Shown: piece after piece, positions 53,182 through 61,648 of the stretch
Layout of the letters: each line of letters starts with the position of its first letter
Position numbering within the stretch: the first letter of the stretch is position 1
Assembly: GCF_009811315.1 (NCBI RefSeq)
Contig: NZ_BLID01000001.1
Coordinates: 434,001 to 498,000 of the forward strand
Direction of reading: 5' to 3'
DNA: 64,000 nt
From: Vibrio atypicus
Lineage (GTDB): Bacteria > Pseudomonadota > Gammaproteobacteria > Enterobacterales > Vibrionaceae
The notes under the pieces: generated by a model
What the model was told of the DNA's origin: nothing
What the model saw: only the letters and a program-made list of their open reading frames with translations
Database searches by the model: none
Made by a program: the position numbers and the translations under genes

Positions 53182-54486
53182 ATGAATACCAAGAAACCGA
53201 TGTCGCTGACTGGCCGCGTAATTCTAGGCATGGTCGCAGGTATCTTGACAGGATTTGCAATTCGCACCCTCTTTGCCGACAACGGATTTGTCGACACATA
53301 CATTGTTAATGGACTATTCGAAGTTGGTGGACAGATATTCGTCGCCAGCTTGAAAATGCTGGTTGTTCCACTTGTTTTTGTATCACTCGTTTGTGGTACC
53401 AGCTCACTTAAAGATCTCTCTACCTTAGGCCGCATGGGCGGTAAAACCATTGCGTTTTACGTGACGACAACCGCTGTCGCCATTACTCTTGCCTTAACTA
53501 TGGGTAACTTGTTCCAGCCAGGTGCTGGCGCTGATCTCACCGCAGCAAGCTCGTTTAAATCAGCGGATGCTCCGTCGTTAGGTCAAGTGATCATCGACAT
53601 GTTCCCAACCAACCCAATCAGTGCGATGGCGGAAGGTAAAACCCTTCAAGTGATCGTATTTGCTGTTCTATTCGGTATCGCGATTAGTGCTGCGGGTAAG
53701 CCGGGTGAGCGCATTGCTGACTTCTTCTCTGATCTAAACGAAGTGATCATGAAGTTAGTCGCTATTTTGATGAACCTTGCACCTTTTGGTGTGTTCTTCC
53801 TAATGGCGAAGTTGTTTACCGGTCTTGGCCTAGGCGCGATCCTAAACTTAGCGGAATACTTCTTGGTGCTAGCTGGTACTTTGATTCTGCATGGTTTGGT
53901 CACTTACAGCGTGATGCTAAAAGGCTTCACTGGTCTAAGCCCAATCACCTTCTTGAAGAAGATGGAAGATGCAATCATGTTCGCATTTTCTACCGCATCT
54001 TCAAACGCGACGATTCCTGTTACTATGGAAACCGCGAAGAACCGCATGGGTGTTGAAAACCGTATCTCTTCTTTCACTGTACCGCTAGGTGCCACAGTGA
54101 ACATGGATGGTACGGCAATCATGCAAGGTGTTGCGACGGCCTTTATCGCACAGGCATTCAACATCGACCTGACTATGGGCGACTACCTGATGGTGATCAT
54201 GACAGCGACGCTAGCTTCAATTGGTACAGCAGGTGTTCCAGGCGTTGGTCTTGTGATGCTTGCAATGGTGCTAAACCAAGTAGGTCTACCGCTTGAAGGT
54301 ATTGCCCTTATCATGGGTGTTGACCGTCTACTGGATATGATTCGAACTGCTGTAAACATTACCGGTGACAGCGCGGTTACCGTAATCGTTGCTAAGTCAG
54401 AAGGTGCACTAAACGAAGAACGCTTTAATGACCCAATGGCTGGAGTGGAAGAAGAAGAAGTCCACCTCAAGCGATCTGAAGCTTAA
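53182..54486 (+). CDS. dicarboxylate/amino acid:cation symporter (DAACS family)
   Basis: The 434-residue inner-membrane protein has the glutamate-transporter-family signatures: SSNATIPVTMETAKNR (re-entrant loop 1), GATVNMDGTAIMQGV (Na-binding NMDGT), IGTAGVPGVGLVM (re-entrant loop 2) and DRLLDMIRTAVNITGDS (substrate-contacting helix 8). Substrate may be C4-dicarboxylates, glutamate or aspartate; the family does not decide. The ATG at 53182 has an AAGGAG site eight bases upstream. A candidate CRP site precedes it and a strong terminator follows, so it is a single-gene unit. Confidence 0.94.
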   Translation: MNTKKPMSLTGRVILGMVAGILTGFAIRTLFADNGFVDTYIVNGLFEVGGQIFVASLKMLVVPLVFVSLVCGTSSLKDLSTLGRMGGKTIAFYVTTTAVAITLALTMGNLFQPGAGADLTAASSFKSADAPSLGQVIIDMFPTNPISAMAEGKTLQVIVFAVLFGIAISAAGKPGERIADFFSDLNEVIMKLVAILMNLAPFGVFFLMAKLFTGLGLGAILNLAEYFLVLAGTLILHGLVTYSVMLKGFTGLSPITFLKKMEDAIMFAFSTASSNATIPVTMETAKNRMGVENRISSFTVPLGATVNMDGTAIMQGVATAFIAQAFNIDLTMGDYLMVIMTATLASIGTAGVPGVGLVMLAMVLNQVGLPLEGIALIMGVDRLLDMIRTAVNITGDSAVTVIVAKSEGALNEERFNDPMAGVEEEEVHLKRSEA

Positions 54487-54506
54487 TTTGTTTCTACACT
54501 AAATTA

Positions 54507-54534
54507 GCCCTCGATTTTTATCGGGGGCTTTTTT
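54507..54534 (+). terminator. terminator after the DAACS symporter
   Basis: The stem GCCCTCGA/TCGGGGGC with one G-T pair is followed by TTTTTT. Confidence 0.88.
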
Positions 54535-54657
54535 GTTATCTATCAGGGCGCTAACAAAAGTCAGAAAATAATAGCTTTTATGTGACTACGCATTACTGCG
54601 ATAACTCACCCATAATTGATACGAGCATCAATATAAACTTTTAGGGGAGAGTTAAAC

Positions 54658-55983
54658 ATGTCACTCAAACGATGGTTCATTTCACTGACGACATTGTTCG
54701 CCAGCTCCTTTTGGTCACTAGTCTTATTCGCCTCTCCTCCGTTTGACGTACCTCCTGGTCTTGAAGTCGCTCATGCCGCTCAAGCGAAACATGGAGATGC
54801 CTTACTACAAAATTCAGGCATAGTCGGCCATGGTCTTTCTGTCGATGAAGCAGGCAATGGCGTCGTGGTCATCTTTACCGACTCTCCACTCGTCAAAGGC
54901 ATTCCTAAATGGCTAGATGGCGTCGCCGTTAAGCAAGTCTATACCGGACAATTTTACGCTTTTGCTCCACCAACTTGTGGTGGTCCTCCTTCACAACGCC
55001 CTCCGGAGTGTTTTACCGATCCAGAACCGGAGCCAAGCGTTGACCCAACGGCTCGCTTTGATCGCCCAGTTCCAATTGGCATATCGAGCGGACATCCACT
55101 CATTACCGCAGGCACGATAGGCGCTCGCGTGACGGACGGCATCAATGTTTACGCACTGAGTAACAACCACGTATTTTCCAACTCCAATGACGCTTTTATT
55201 GGCGACAATATTATTCAGCCAGGCAGTTATGACGGAGGTTCCGAAAGCTCCGATACCTTTGCAACACTGCATGCTTTTGTACCGATTCTGTTTGATGGCT
55301 CGGACAATGTGATGGACGCGGCTATCGCTATTTCCGATGAGAGCTCCCTCACTACATCAACACCAGAAGATGGCTATGGCACACCAAGCAGTACTGTTGT
55401 TGCCGCAAGCCCAGGGCAAGCCGTGATGAAATATGGACGAACCACGGGCTTCACTCAAGGCTCAGTAGATTCGATCAATGCGACAGTCAATGTCTGCTAC
55501 GAAGGTTCAAGCAGTTGTACCAAACTAGCGCGCTTTGTCGGACAAGTCATCATTACCCCGGGAACCTTTAGCGCTGGTGGTGATTCTGGCTCTTTAATTG
55601 TGACAAGTAGTGGTAACAACCCGGTAGGACTATTATTTGCAGGCTCTTCGTCATACACGATCGCATCACCAATCGATCTCGTATTAACTGAATTTGGTGT
55701 GACTATTGACTCAAATACTCCTCCTCCTCCGCCGCCATCTGGAGATATCACCCTTTCAGTGAACGGCTACAAAGTAAAAGGTTATCATCATGTTAGCATA
55801 GATTGGGGGGGCGCAGCGTCAGTCGATATTTATCGCGATGATATGCAAGCGCCAGTTTATCAAGATCAGACCGACGATCCATTTGTAGACAGCTTGAGCG
55901 CCAAAGGGGGCGGCTCGTATCAATACATGGTTTGTGAAACAGCTACCAATAATTGCTCTCCCCAACAAACCGTCAATTTCTAA
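54658..55983 (+). CDS. secreted trypsin-like serine protease with N-terminal prodomain-like region
   Basis: The 441-residue precursor has a signal peptide to about residue 27. A region of about 80 residues (about 38-105) follows the pattern GIVGHGLSVDEAGNGVVVIF, IPKWLDGVAV, FYAF. A chymotrypsin-fold domain holds the triad His171 (SNNHVF), Asp220 (NVMDAAIAI) and Ser310 (GGDSGSL). After a run of six or more prolines (about 355-362) comes a C-terminal fibronectin-III-like domain with a Cys pair (VCETATNNC). There is no GlyGly-CTERM tail. The substrate is unknown. A small gene just downstream encodes a protein like the prodomain region. Confidence 0.88.
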   Translation: MSLKRWFISLTTLFASSFWSLVLFASPPFDVPPGLEVAHAAQAKHGDALLQNSGIVGHGLSVDEAGNGVVVIFTDSPLVKGIPKWLDGVAVKQVYTGQFYAFAPPTCGGPPSQRPPECFTDPEPEPSVDPTARFDRPVPIGISSGHPLITAGTIGARVTDGINVYALSNNHVFSNSNDAFIGDNIIQPGSYDGGSESSDTFATLHAFVPILFDGSDNVMDAAIAISDESSLTTSTPEDGYGTPSSTVVAASPGQAVMKYGRTTGFTQGSVDSINATVNVCYEGSSSCTKLARFVGQVIITPGTFSAGGDSGSLIVTSSGNNPVGLLFAGSSSYTIASPIDLVLTEFGVTIDSNTPPPPPPSGDITLSVNGYKVKGYHHVSIDWGGAASVDIYRDDMQAPVYQDQTDDPFVDSLSAKGGGSYQYMVCETATNNCSPQQTVNF

Positions 55984-55989
55984 AATCAA

Positions 55990-56012
55990 CAGCCCAGCAT
56001 TTCGCTGGGCTG
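55990..56012 (+). terminator. hairpin between the protease and its small neighbour
   Basis: A perfect 9-bp stem CAGCCCAGC/GCTGGGCTG with a 5-base loop directly follows the protease stop. There is no T-run and the next start is 10 bases on, so it may act as a translation or stability element rather than a full terminator. Confidence 0.55.
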
Positions 56013-56021
56013 ACTATTACT

Positions 56022-56270
56022 ATGAGTTTAAAGGAGACATCACAGAAACGTGACCAGTTGGATGCTTTGATAGAGCAATATGCTAAACAATGGATGACCA
56101 TTCCGGGCGTTGAAGCGGTCGGCATGAGTATGAGTCATCAGCATCCTGAGATTGTTGTCTACGCTTCTGTCAGAACAGAGCAACTCGTCCAACAATTGCA
56201 GAGTTGCGTAGAAGGCATTCCTGTACGTATCAGCGCCACAGACTCATTTAGAAGTAAACCTACCAGCTAA
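56022..56270 (+). CDS. small protein resembling the protease N-terminal domain
   Basis: The 82-residue product starts MSLKETSQKRDQ and has no signal peptide. The stretch IPGVEAVGMSMSHQHPEIVV, then VEGIPVRISATDSF, repeats the spacing seen near the N-terminus of the upstream protease: GIVGHGLS, GVVVIF, LDGVAVKQ, GQFYA. It therefore looks like a stand-alone copy of that domain. It may be an inhibitor, a chaperone or an unrelated member of the same fold. Its start is only 39 bases after the protease stop. Its 3' end overlaps the convergent PAP2 gene by 11 bases. Confidence 0.68.
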   Translation: MSLKETSQKRDQLDALIEQYAKQWMTIPGVEAVGMSMSHQHPEIVVYASVRTEQLVQQLQSCVEGIPVRISATDSFRSKPTS

Positions 56271-56799
56271 ACGCGACATTTACACCAGCGCCTTGACTGG
56301 TCGCCCAAGGAATCACTTGAACAGAACTGTCATACGCTTCGGTAAATATCCAACCAGAGACAATCCCCAAAGCTGCGCCTGCCGCAACATCTTTCCAGTA
56401 GTGCCTTTCAGCTTCAACGCGCCCTACCCCCACCAATGTGGCAATGCCATAAGCAGGCAACCCAACTTCCCACCCATAGCGGAGGTGCAACGTAGTGGCC
56501 GAAGCAAAAGCATTCGCCGTGTGGTTTGAAGGAAAACTCTTGTTGTCGCTTCCATCCGGGCGCTCGGCATCAATGGTGTTCTTACCAATCAGACCAACAC
56601 CTGACGCAGTACCAATACTGAATCCGGCTTGTTTAAACCCTTCCCAGTCTCCTTTATAAAGAGGAACAGCGGCAGCAATACCGACTAAGCCATACGCGCC
56701 AATATCACTGAAGGTTTCCCAGTTTTCTTTACTGCTGGCTTGCGCAGTCAGGGGCAGCAACAAACTGCCTGTTAATAAACAAATAGTATTAAGCTTCAT
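56260..56799 (-). CDS. PAP2-superfamily phosphatase
   Basis: The 179-residue precursor has a signal peptide ending TAQASSK. The three PAP2 motifs are present: KNTIDAERP (KX6RP), FPSNHTA (PSGH-type) and VEAERHYWKDVAAG (SRX5HX3D-type). Such enzymes remove phosphate from lipid phosphates or undecaprenyl pyrophosphate in the periplasm. The protein is short, with few hydrophobic helices. The ATG at 56799 has a GGAG site; a longer frame would add 36 residues before the signal peptide. It ends on the opposite strand of the small protein gene, with an 11-base overlap. Confidence 0.88.
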   Translation of the reverse strand: MKLNTICLLTGSLLLPLTAQASSKENWETFSDIGAYGLVGIAAAVPLYKGDWEGFKQAGFSIGTASGVGLIGKNTIDAERPDGSDNKSFPSNHTANAFASATTLHLRYGWEVGLPAYGIATLVGVGRVEAERHYWKDVAAGAALGIVSGWIFTEAYDSSVQVIPWATSQGAGVNVAFSW

Positions 56800-56894
56800 G
56801 GGAACTCCGATTAAATTCAGCGGGTTGCACCATATCGTATGGCAAATATCATTGTCAAAAACAGATCGTAATAGAGTGTTTATTCCTATATAAA

Positions 56895-56920
56895 AACGCC
56901 TCAGCACATGCTGAGGCGTT
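56895..56920 (-). terminator. terminator of the alkyl sulfatase gene
   Basis: The 11-bp stem AACGCCTCAGC/GCTGAGGCGTT with a 4-base loop is followed, read leftward, by TTTTTA. Confidence 0.85.
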
Positions 56921-56938
56921 GATAACTTAAACTAAGAT

Positions 56939-58957
56939 TTATTTGTTTGGCATTGGTAGAATTTCAAACATACCGTCAAAGTCATCCAATGTTGCTGCCA
57001 GTTCTGTCACTAGACTTGCGTCACCTTTCAACTTCGCTTTGCCTGACTTCACTAACTCATCAAGAGTTGTTTGACCAAGTACCATTTGTGTCATATCTGA
57101 CTTGGTAATTTCCAGTTCCACATCCGCTTTTGGCATCTGTTCCACTTGGATATTGGCCATATTCGAATTAGAAACTTCACCAAAGTAAGACTCGTTCAAG
57201 TCTGGGTGGTGCACACCAAAGCTAAAGTCTAGATTCGCCTGCTCTGCTTTTTCTGCGTTCAATCGAACCGCTAGGAAGTCAAGGAACATACCTGTTGGTG
57301 TATTAGCAATCACGTCTGCAGAAGCAAGTTTGATTGAAGGCTGAATCTCGCCTGTACGTAATTCAACCGCACCTTGTAGGTAAGAGTTTCTCCACGCCAT
57401 CGTCTCAGATTGATAACCTTGCTGCTCAAAGCTGTCTGCCAATGCAAATCGGTAGTTGATATTGCTCGGGTCACATTGAACTAGATCATTAAACAGCTGT
57501 GACGCTTCTTGATACTCGCCTGCATTGAAGTGCGCTTGACCCGCTTTATATAGCGTATCTGCACCGGCAGCTTCTACGTACACACATGACTTTTCTTGAG
57601 TTTGTAATGGGTTCGTGTTCACCGGATTCATATCGTGGTAACCCAAGTACAAGTTCACCACTGCACGCGCATTGTGGCTGTATGAGCCGTGGTAGCCGTT
57701 AGTGTGCCAAGTTTGCTGTTGAGATTGAGGAACGATTTTTTCGATCTCGCGGCCAACATCATGAATCGTCACACCGTGGTTCGCCAAACGCATCGCCTGA
57801 TTATGAATAAAGCCATAGTTGTCGCGTTGTAGCGTCATGTAATCAGAAATTTCGTTAGTGTCTGTTTCTGCATCATTCCATACTGGTGCAGAGTGCGCGG
57901 CATGAATATTGTCTACCAGACCGCTATCGACAAATCGCAGTTTCAACTCAGTTAAGTACTTAGTCCAAACCAAGGCATCACGAACTTTAGCACCACGGAA
58001 AGTATAGATATTGTGCATACCGTCATACGTTAACTCTGCGGTATTGAGTGAACGATACTCAGGTACATAAAGCACGATTTCAGCCGGTGCTTCTGCGCCT
58101 GGCATATTGATGGCATGGAAATCTAGGCCATCGATGGTGACGACTTTTTCTCGCTCGGCAATTTCAACCGTTGGAGCAACCAAAGTCACTTCACCGCGAG
58201 AAGTCCCTAACCCCAATGCGTTATCGACGATGCCCTGAGTATTATTATCTAACGTGGTACCGTATTGATAGTTGGCGCGGCGGCCCATCGCAGCACCCGC
58301 TATCACGTTTTCATCCGCAAGTTCTTTGATGAAATCATTCGGCGCATAGATAGGCGCACCATCAACAAAGTCACCGGATTCAATGATACCTCTTGAGCCA
58401 CCAAAGTGATCCGCATGCATGTGCGAGTAGATCATGCCTGTGATTTTATGTTCACCTTTGATCTTAGGAAGGTGCATTTTTGCAAACTCCCAAGAGGCTG
58501 CCGCTGCTTCTTTTGAAAGTAAAGGATCGTGAATCACATAACCATTGTCAGTGCGATAGATAGTCATATTAGATAAGTCAGCACCACGAATTTGGTAGAC
58601 GCCGTCTGTGACTTGATACAAACCACCCGCTGCGTAGTTCAGCATCCCTTGACGCCAGATTGACGGGTTAACAGATGCCGGAAGTTGGTCAGTGCCCATG
58701 TCAGACATGTATTCAAAACGGTTTTTTAGCTCTCCCGCTTCATGAGTACCAAACTCAGCAATCAATCCTTTCTGCGTACGCTCAAATGCGCTTGTGTCCT
58801 GCCATGGAAGTTGAGTCGCCAAAGCGGCATTTGCCTGCTTAGTGTGGTCTGTCGCTGGTTTACCTTGATATGTGTCTAGGCTTGCGTAGTCAGCCGCAGC
58901 AGAAAAAGAAACCATCAGTGCAAGTGATAAAGCAGAAGGAGCGAAACGGATAGTCAT
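56939..58957 (-). CDS. MBL-fold alkyl/aryl sulfatase (SdsA/BDS1-like)
   Basis: The 672-residue precursor has a signal peptide ending FSAAADY. A metallo-beta-lactamase domain covers about 110-370, with the zinc motif HMHADHFGG near 180, followed by the long-loop residues AELTYDGMHNIYTFRG and NIHAAHSAPVW. A dimerisation helix region (YLGYHDMNPVNTNP) and an SCP2-like C-terminal domain (about 535-672) complete the SdsA1 layout. Such enzymes cleave sulfate from alkyl sulfates such as SDS, releasing alcohols. The signal peptide suggests a periplasmic site. A LysR regulator is divergent, 121 bases away. Confidence 0.93.
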   Translation of the reverse strand: MTIRFAPSALSLALMVSFSAAADYASLDTYQGKPATDHTKQANAALATQLPWQDTSAFERTQKGLIAEFGTHEAGELKNRFEYMSDMGTDQLPASVNPSIWRQGMLNYAAGGLYQVTDGVYQIRGADLSNMTIYRTDNGYVIHDPLLSKEAAAASWEFAKMHLPKIKGEHKITGMIYSHMHADHFGGSRGIIESGDFVDGAPIYAPNDFIKELADENVIAGAAMGRRANYQYGTTLDNNTQGIVDNALGLGTSRGEVTLVAPTVEIAEREKVVTIDGLDFHAINMPGAEAPAEIVLYVPEYRSLNTAELTYDGMHNIYTFRGAKVRDALVWTKYLTELKLRFVDSGLVDNIHAAHSAPVWNDAETDTNEISDYMTLQRDNYGFIHNQAMRLANHGVTIHDVGREIEKIVPQSQQQTWHTNGYHGSYSHNARAVVNLYLGYHDMNPVNTNPLQTQEKSCVYVEAAGADTLYKAGQAHFNAGEYQEASQLFNDLVQCDPSNINYRFALADSFEQQGYQSETMAWRNSYLQGAVELRTGEIQPSIKLASADVIANTPTGMFLDFLAVRLNAEKAEQANLDFSFGVHHPDLNESYFGEVSNSNMANIQVEQMPKADVELEITKSDMTQMVLGQTTLDELVKSGKAKLKGDASLVTELAATLDDFDGMFEILPMPNK

Positions 58958-59078
58958 ATTGAGCCTCGTGTGTCTCGTTATTGGGTACAGGGCTACTCTA
59001 CCTAGTTGACACATCAGGATATATACATGAAACTTTATTTAAAACATCGCCAATCGTTATGTGTTGAGAAAATACTGT

Positions 59079-59978
59079 ATGTCTGAAAACAACATCGATC
59101 TGAATTTGTTGAAGATCTTCATCACCGTCTACCAACATCGCTCTATCACTGTTGCGGCAGAAGTACTGGGATTAACACAACCAGGGGTCAGTGGTGTATT
59201 AAAACGCTTGCAGCAACAACTCGGCGTTCAGCTGTTTGTTCGTTCAGGCCGAGGAATTGCCCCAACCCATCAAGCCCAAGAGTTAGCGCGCCAAATTGAA
59301 CCAGCCTTATCGCAAATCAATAATGCGCTCGAAGGTATCGAAACCTTTAGTACCGAGAACTCTCGCCGTTTTGTGGTGTACACAACAGAACCTATGATGC
59401 TGATGCTTCTGCCGATGATTGAAGCGGATCAGACCCTTGGTAAAGTCGAAATTGAGCTTCACCCGACCCTCTCCAATGAAGAGAAGCTAATTCACAGTCT
59501 CAATCAGCAACAAGCCGATTTAGCGATTGATTTTGCGAACTACTCTGCGCCATCGTTTTTTTCCGAGTTTTTCTATACTGACGAGATCTGCATCATTGCT
59601 CGTAAAGGGCATCCGCGCATAAAGCAAACCTTAACCTTAGAGCAGTTCTATGCGGAAAAACACGTTACTTTAAAATTGCGCCGTGAAGATGCGTATCTGG
59701 CTGATTACTTCACCGAAGAGGTTATTGGAGAGCGAAGAGTTGCCGCAGAATGTGATTCGTTGGTATCACAAATGACGATGATTTCGAATAGCGATTGCGT
59801 GGCCGTCATGGTGAGAAGTATTGCTGATCAGTTCGCAGACAAACTTGATTTGCAGGTATTTAATACCCCTTTTACCCAAATACCTGTCAAATATCGATTG
59901 TTGGCTCACAACCGCATGAAGCATAGCCCAGCCAATCGGTGGTTGAGGGAAAAGCTAAAATCGTACTTTGTTGAATAA
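59079..59978 (+). CDS. LysR-family regulator, probably of the sulfatase gene
   Basis: The 299-residue protein has the LysR winged helix at about 5-65 (LNLLKIFITVYQHRSITVAAEVL, LTQPGVSGVLKRLQQQLGVQLF). The effector domain at about 90-295 has a VYTTEPMMLMLLP first strand. The gene is divergent from the alkyl sulfatase across a 121-base gap, the usual place of a LysR target promoter. The inner ATG at 59079 starts directly before the family's conserved DLNLL segment and is preferred over an upstream GTG. Confidence 0.92.
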   Translation: MSENNIDLNLLKIFITVYQHRSITVAAEVLGLTQPGVSGVLKRLQQQLGVQLFVRSGRGIAPTHQAQELARQIEPALSQINNALEGIETFSTENSRRFVVYTTEPMMLMLLPMIEADQTLGKVEIELHPTLSNEEKLIHSLNQQQADLAIDFANYSAPSFFSEFFYTDEICIIARKGHPRIKQTLTLEQFYAEKHVTLKLRREDAYLADYFTEEVIGERRVAAECDSLVSQMTMISNSDCVAVMVRSIADQFADKLDLQVFNTPFTQIPVKYRLLAHNRMKHSPANRWLREKLKSYFVE

Positions 59979-59981
59979 AAG

Positions 59982-60017
59982 AAACCCTGATGTCTAACAC
60001 GTTCAACATCAGGGTTT
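59982..60017. terminator. bidirectional terminator
   Basis: A perfect 12-bp stem AAACCCTGATGT/ACATCAGGGTTT with a 12-base loop lies between two convergent genes, with A-rich left and T-rich right flanks. Confidence 0.82.
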
Positions 60018-60049
60018 ATCTGTGACTGGAAGATTAGATTACCAGTAGA

Positions 60050-61171
60050 TTAAGCCAGTTTTTCAATCACTCGCATTAGCATCTTGATTCGAGGTTCAAT
60101 CGACTCAAGTAGCAAATACTCTTGGTCACTGTGGAAGCCTGCGCCAATTGGGCCAAGGCCATCCAGTGTCGGAACACCTAAGATCGCTGTGTTGTTCGCA
60201 TCGGAGCCGCCACCCACTTCTTTCCAATTGATATCGATAGAAAGCTCTTCAGCAGATTGCTCAACCAAAGCCATCAATGCCTGAGTAGATTCACTTGGCA
60301 CCATCGACGGCTTGTACGCTTCGCGCTCTAGCGTTACTTTCACATCCGCATCAAATGTATTTTGAGTCATACCATTTAGAGCAGTATCGACGTCATCGTA
60401 CTCACCGTTGCTCCAGAAACGAATATCTACAATCGCTTCAGCGTGGTCTGGAACAATGTTCGCGCCCGCTCCACCTGAGACAATACCCACATTCAATGTT
60501 GTGCCAGATTCGAAGTTGGTCATTCCGTTGATAGCCAGAATCCAGTTTGCCATCTCAGTGATTGCGCTACGGCCATTTTCAGGCTCATTGCCCGCGTGCG
60601 CCGCAACGCCATCAAAGGTAATCTTATAGCGAGCCATGCCTTTACGCGCTTTAACCAAACCGCCATCTGCACGTGCCGCCTCTGCCACCAGCACATTTTT
60701 CGCCTGCTTCGCCACTGACTGAATCCAATCAACAGAATCTAGTGAGCCTGTCTCTTCATCTGGGTTCATACAGATACAAATAGAAAGCTTATCCAGTACC
60801 GCTTGATCAAGGTTGCGCATCGCGTAAACGATATTCAGCAGACCCGATTTCATGTCAGAAACACCTGGACCATACGCCTTTTCAGCGTCGGTCGACATTG
60901 GACGTAGCTCAGCGGTTCCTACTGGGAATACAGTATCCATGTGGCCAATCAACATCACATCAATGTGCTCAGCATCTGGCTTATTACGAATTTCGAGACC
61001 AACACCCGCTTTACCACAATCGATACGTTTTACCGACCAATTGCCCAGCTCAACAAACTTGGCTTCAAACTGCGAAGCAACAAACTCGATACCATCAACA
61101 GTATAAGTGCCACAGTCCACATTAATTAATGGACGCAGCTCTTCTAAATAATCATTCAGAGAAAAGTTCAT
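60050..61171 (-). CDS. M20-family metallopeptidase (carboxypeptidase G2-like)
   Basis: The 373-residue protein shows the M20 metal ligands: His in MLIGHMDTVF near 76, Asp in GPGVSDMKSG near 105, Glu pair in MNPDEETGS near 138, Glu/Asp in EAARADGG and a C-terminal His in GAGFHSDQEYL. A dimerisation domain lies at about 180-290 (FDGVAAHAGNEPENGRSA). No signal peptide is present. CPG2-like members cut C-terminal glutamate or act on dipeptides. It lies 9 bases after yjiG; E. coli has the same YjiHG pair beside the isoaspartyl dipeptidase IadA, so a dipeptide role is plausible. Confidence 0.91.
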   Translation of the reverse strand: MNFSLNDYLEELRPLINVDCGTYTVDGIEFVASQFEAKFVELGNWSVKRIDCGKAGVGLEIRNKPDAEHIDVMLIGHMDTVFPVGTAELRPMSTDAEKAYGPGVSDMKSGLLNIVYAMRNLDQAVLDKLSICICMNPDEETGSLDSVDWIQSVAKQAKNVLVAEAARADGGLVKARKGMARYKITFDGVAAHAGNEPENGRSAITEMANWILAINGMTNFESGTTLNVGIVSGGAGANIVPDHAEAIVDIRFWSNGEYDDVDTALNGMTQNTFDADVKVTLEREAYKPSMVPSESTQALMALVEQSAEELSIDINWKEVGGGSDANNTAILGVPTLDGLGPIGAGFHSDQEYLLLESIEPRIKMLMRVIEKLA

Positions 61172-61180
61172 GACTAGCCC

Positions 61181-61648
61181 TTACACGAATAGGTTCATAA
61201 CAAGCATTGCGCCAAACGCATTCAACACAGAGATAGCAATCATCACTGGGATATAGCGACCTTCCGTACCGATAGGCCCCATGATGCGCCCCATGTATTG
61301 CACCTGAGAACCCATCAGGTAAATAGCTGGTGCCAAAATAGCAATGTGCGCACCGTTTAGAATACCTTGGTCAAACAAAGTGATGACAACACCAACAGCG
61401 CCGCCCATCGACATCCAAGCGCCAATCAATACCGCCGCCGCTTCACCAGGAAGACCAAACACCGCCATCACCGGAGAGAAAACCGTTCCCATCAGATCAA
61501 GTGCACCCGTAATCTGCAACGCTTTAATGATCACAAATGCCATCAAAACGTTAGGCACGGTTGAAGTCGTTGCAATTACCCAACCCTTTTTAGCACCTTC
61601 AACGAAGATATCGGTCACCATAGGTTTTTTCGCTTTTACTTCACTCAT
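61181..61648 (-). CDS. yjiG: YjiG family membrane protein (SpmB-like)
   Basis: The 155-residue inner-membrane protein has four to five hydrophobic helices and matches YjiG/spore maturation protein B-like half-transporters: KGWVIATTSTVPNVLMAFVII, PGEAAAVLIGAWMSMGGAVGV and LMGSQVQYMGRIMGPIGTEGRY. It belongs to the nucleoside-recognition (gate) domain group. It probably forms a pair with YjiH. Its start overlaps the yjiH stop by one base (TAATG), showing translational coupling. The transported solute is unknown. Confidence 0.9.
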   Translation of the reverse strand: MSEVKAKKPMVTDIFVEGAKKGWVIATTSTVPNVLMAFVIIKALQITGALDLMGTVFSPVMAVFGLPGEAAAVLIGAWMSMGGAVGVVITLFDQGILNGAHIAILAPAIYLMGSQVQYMGRIMGPIGTEGRYIPVMIAISVLNAFGAMLVMNLFV

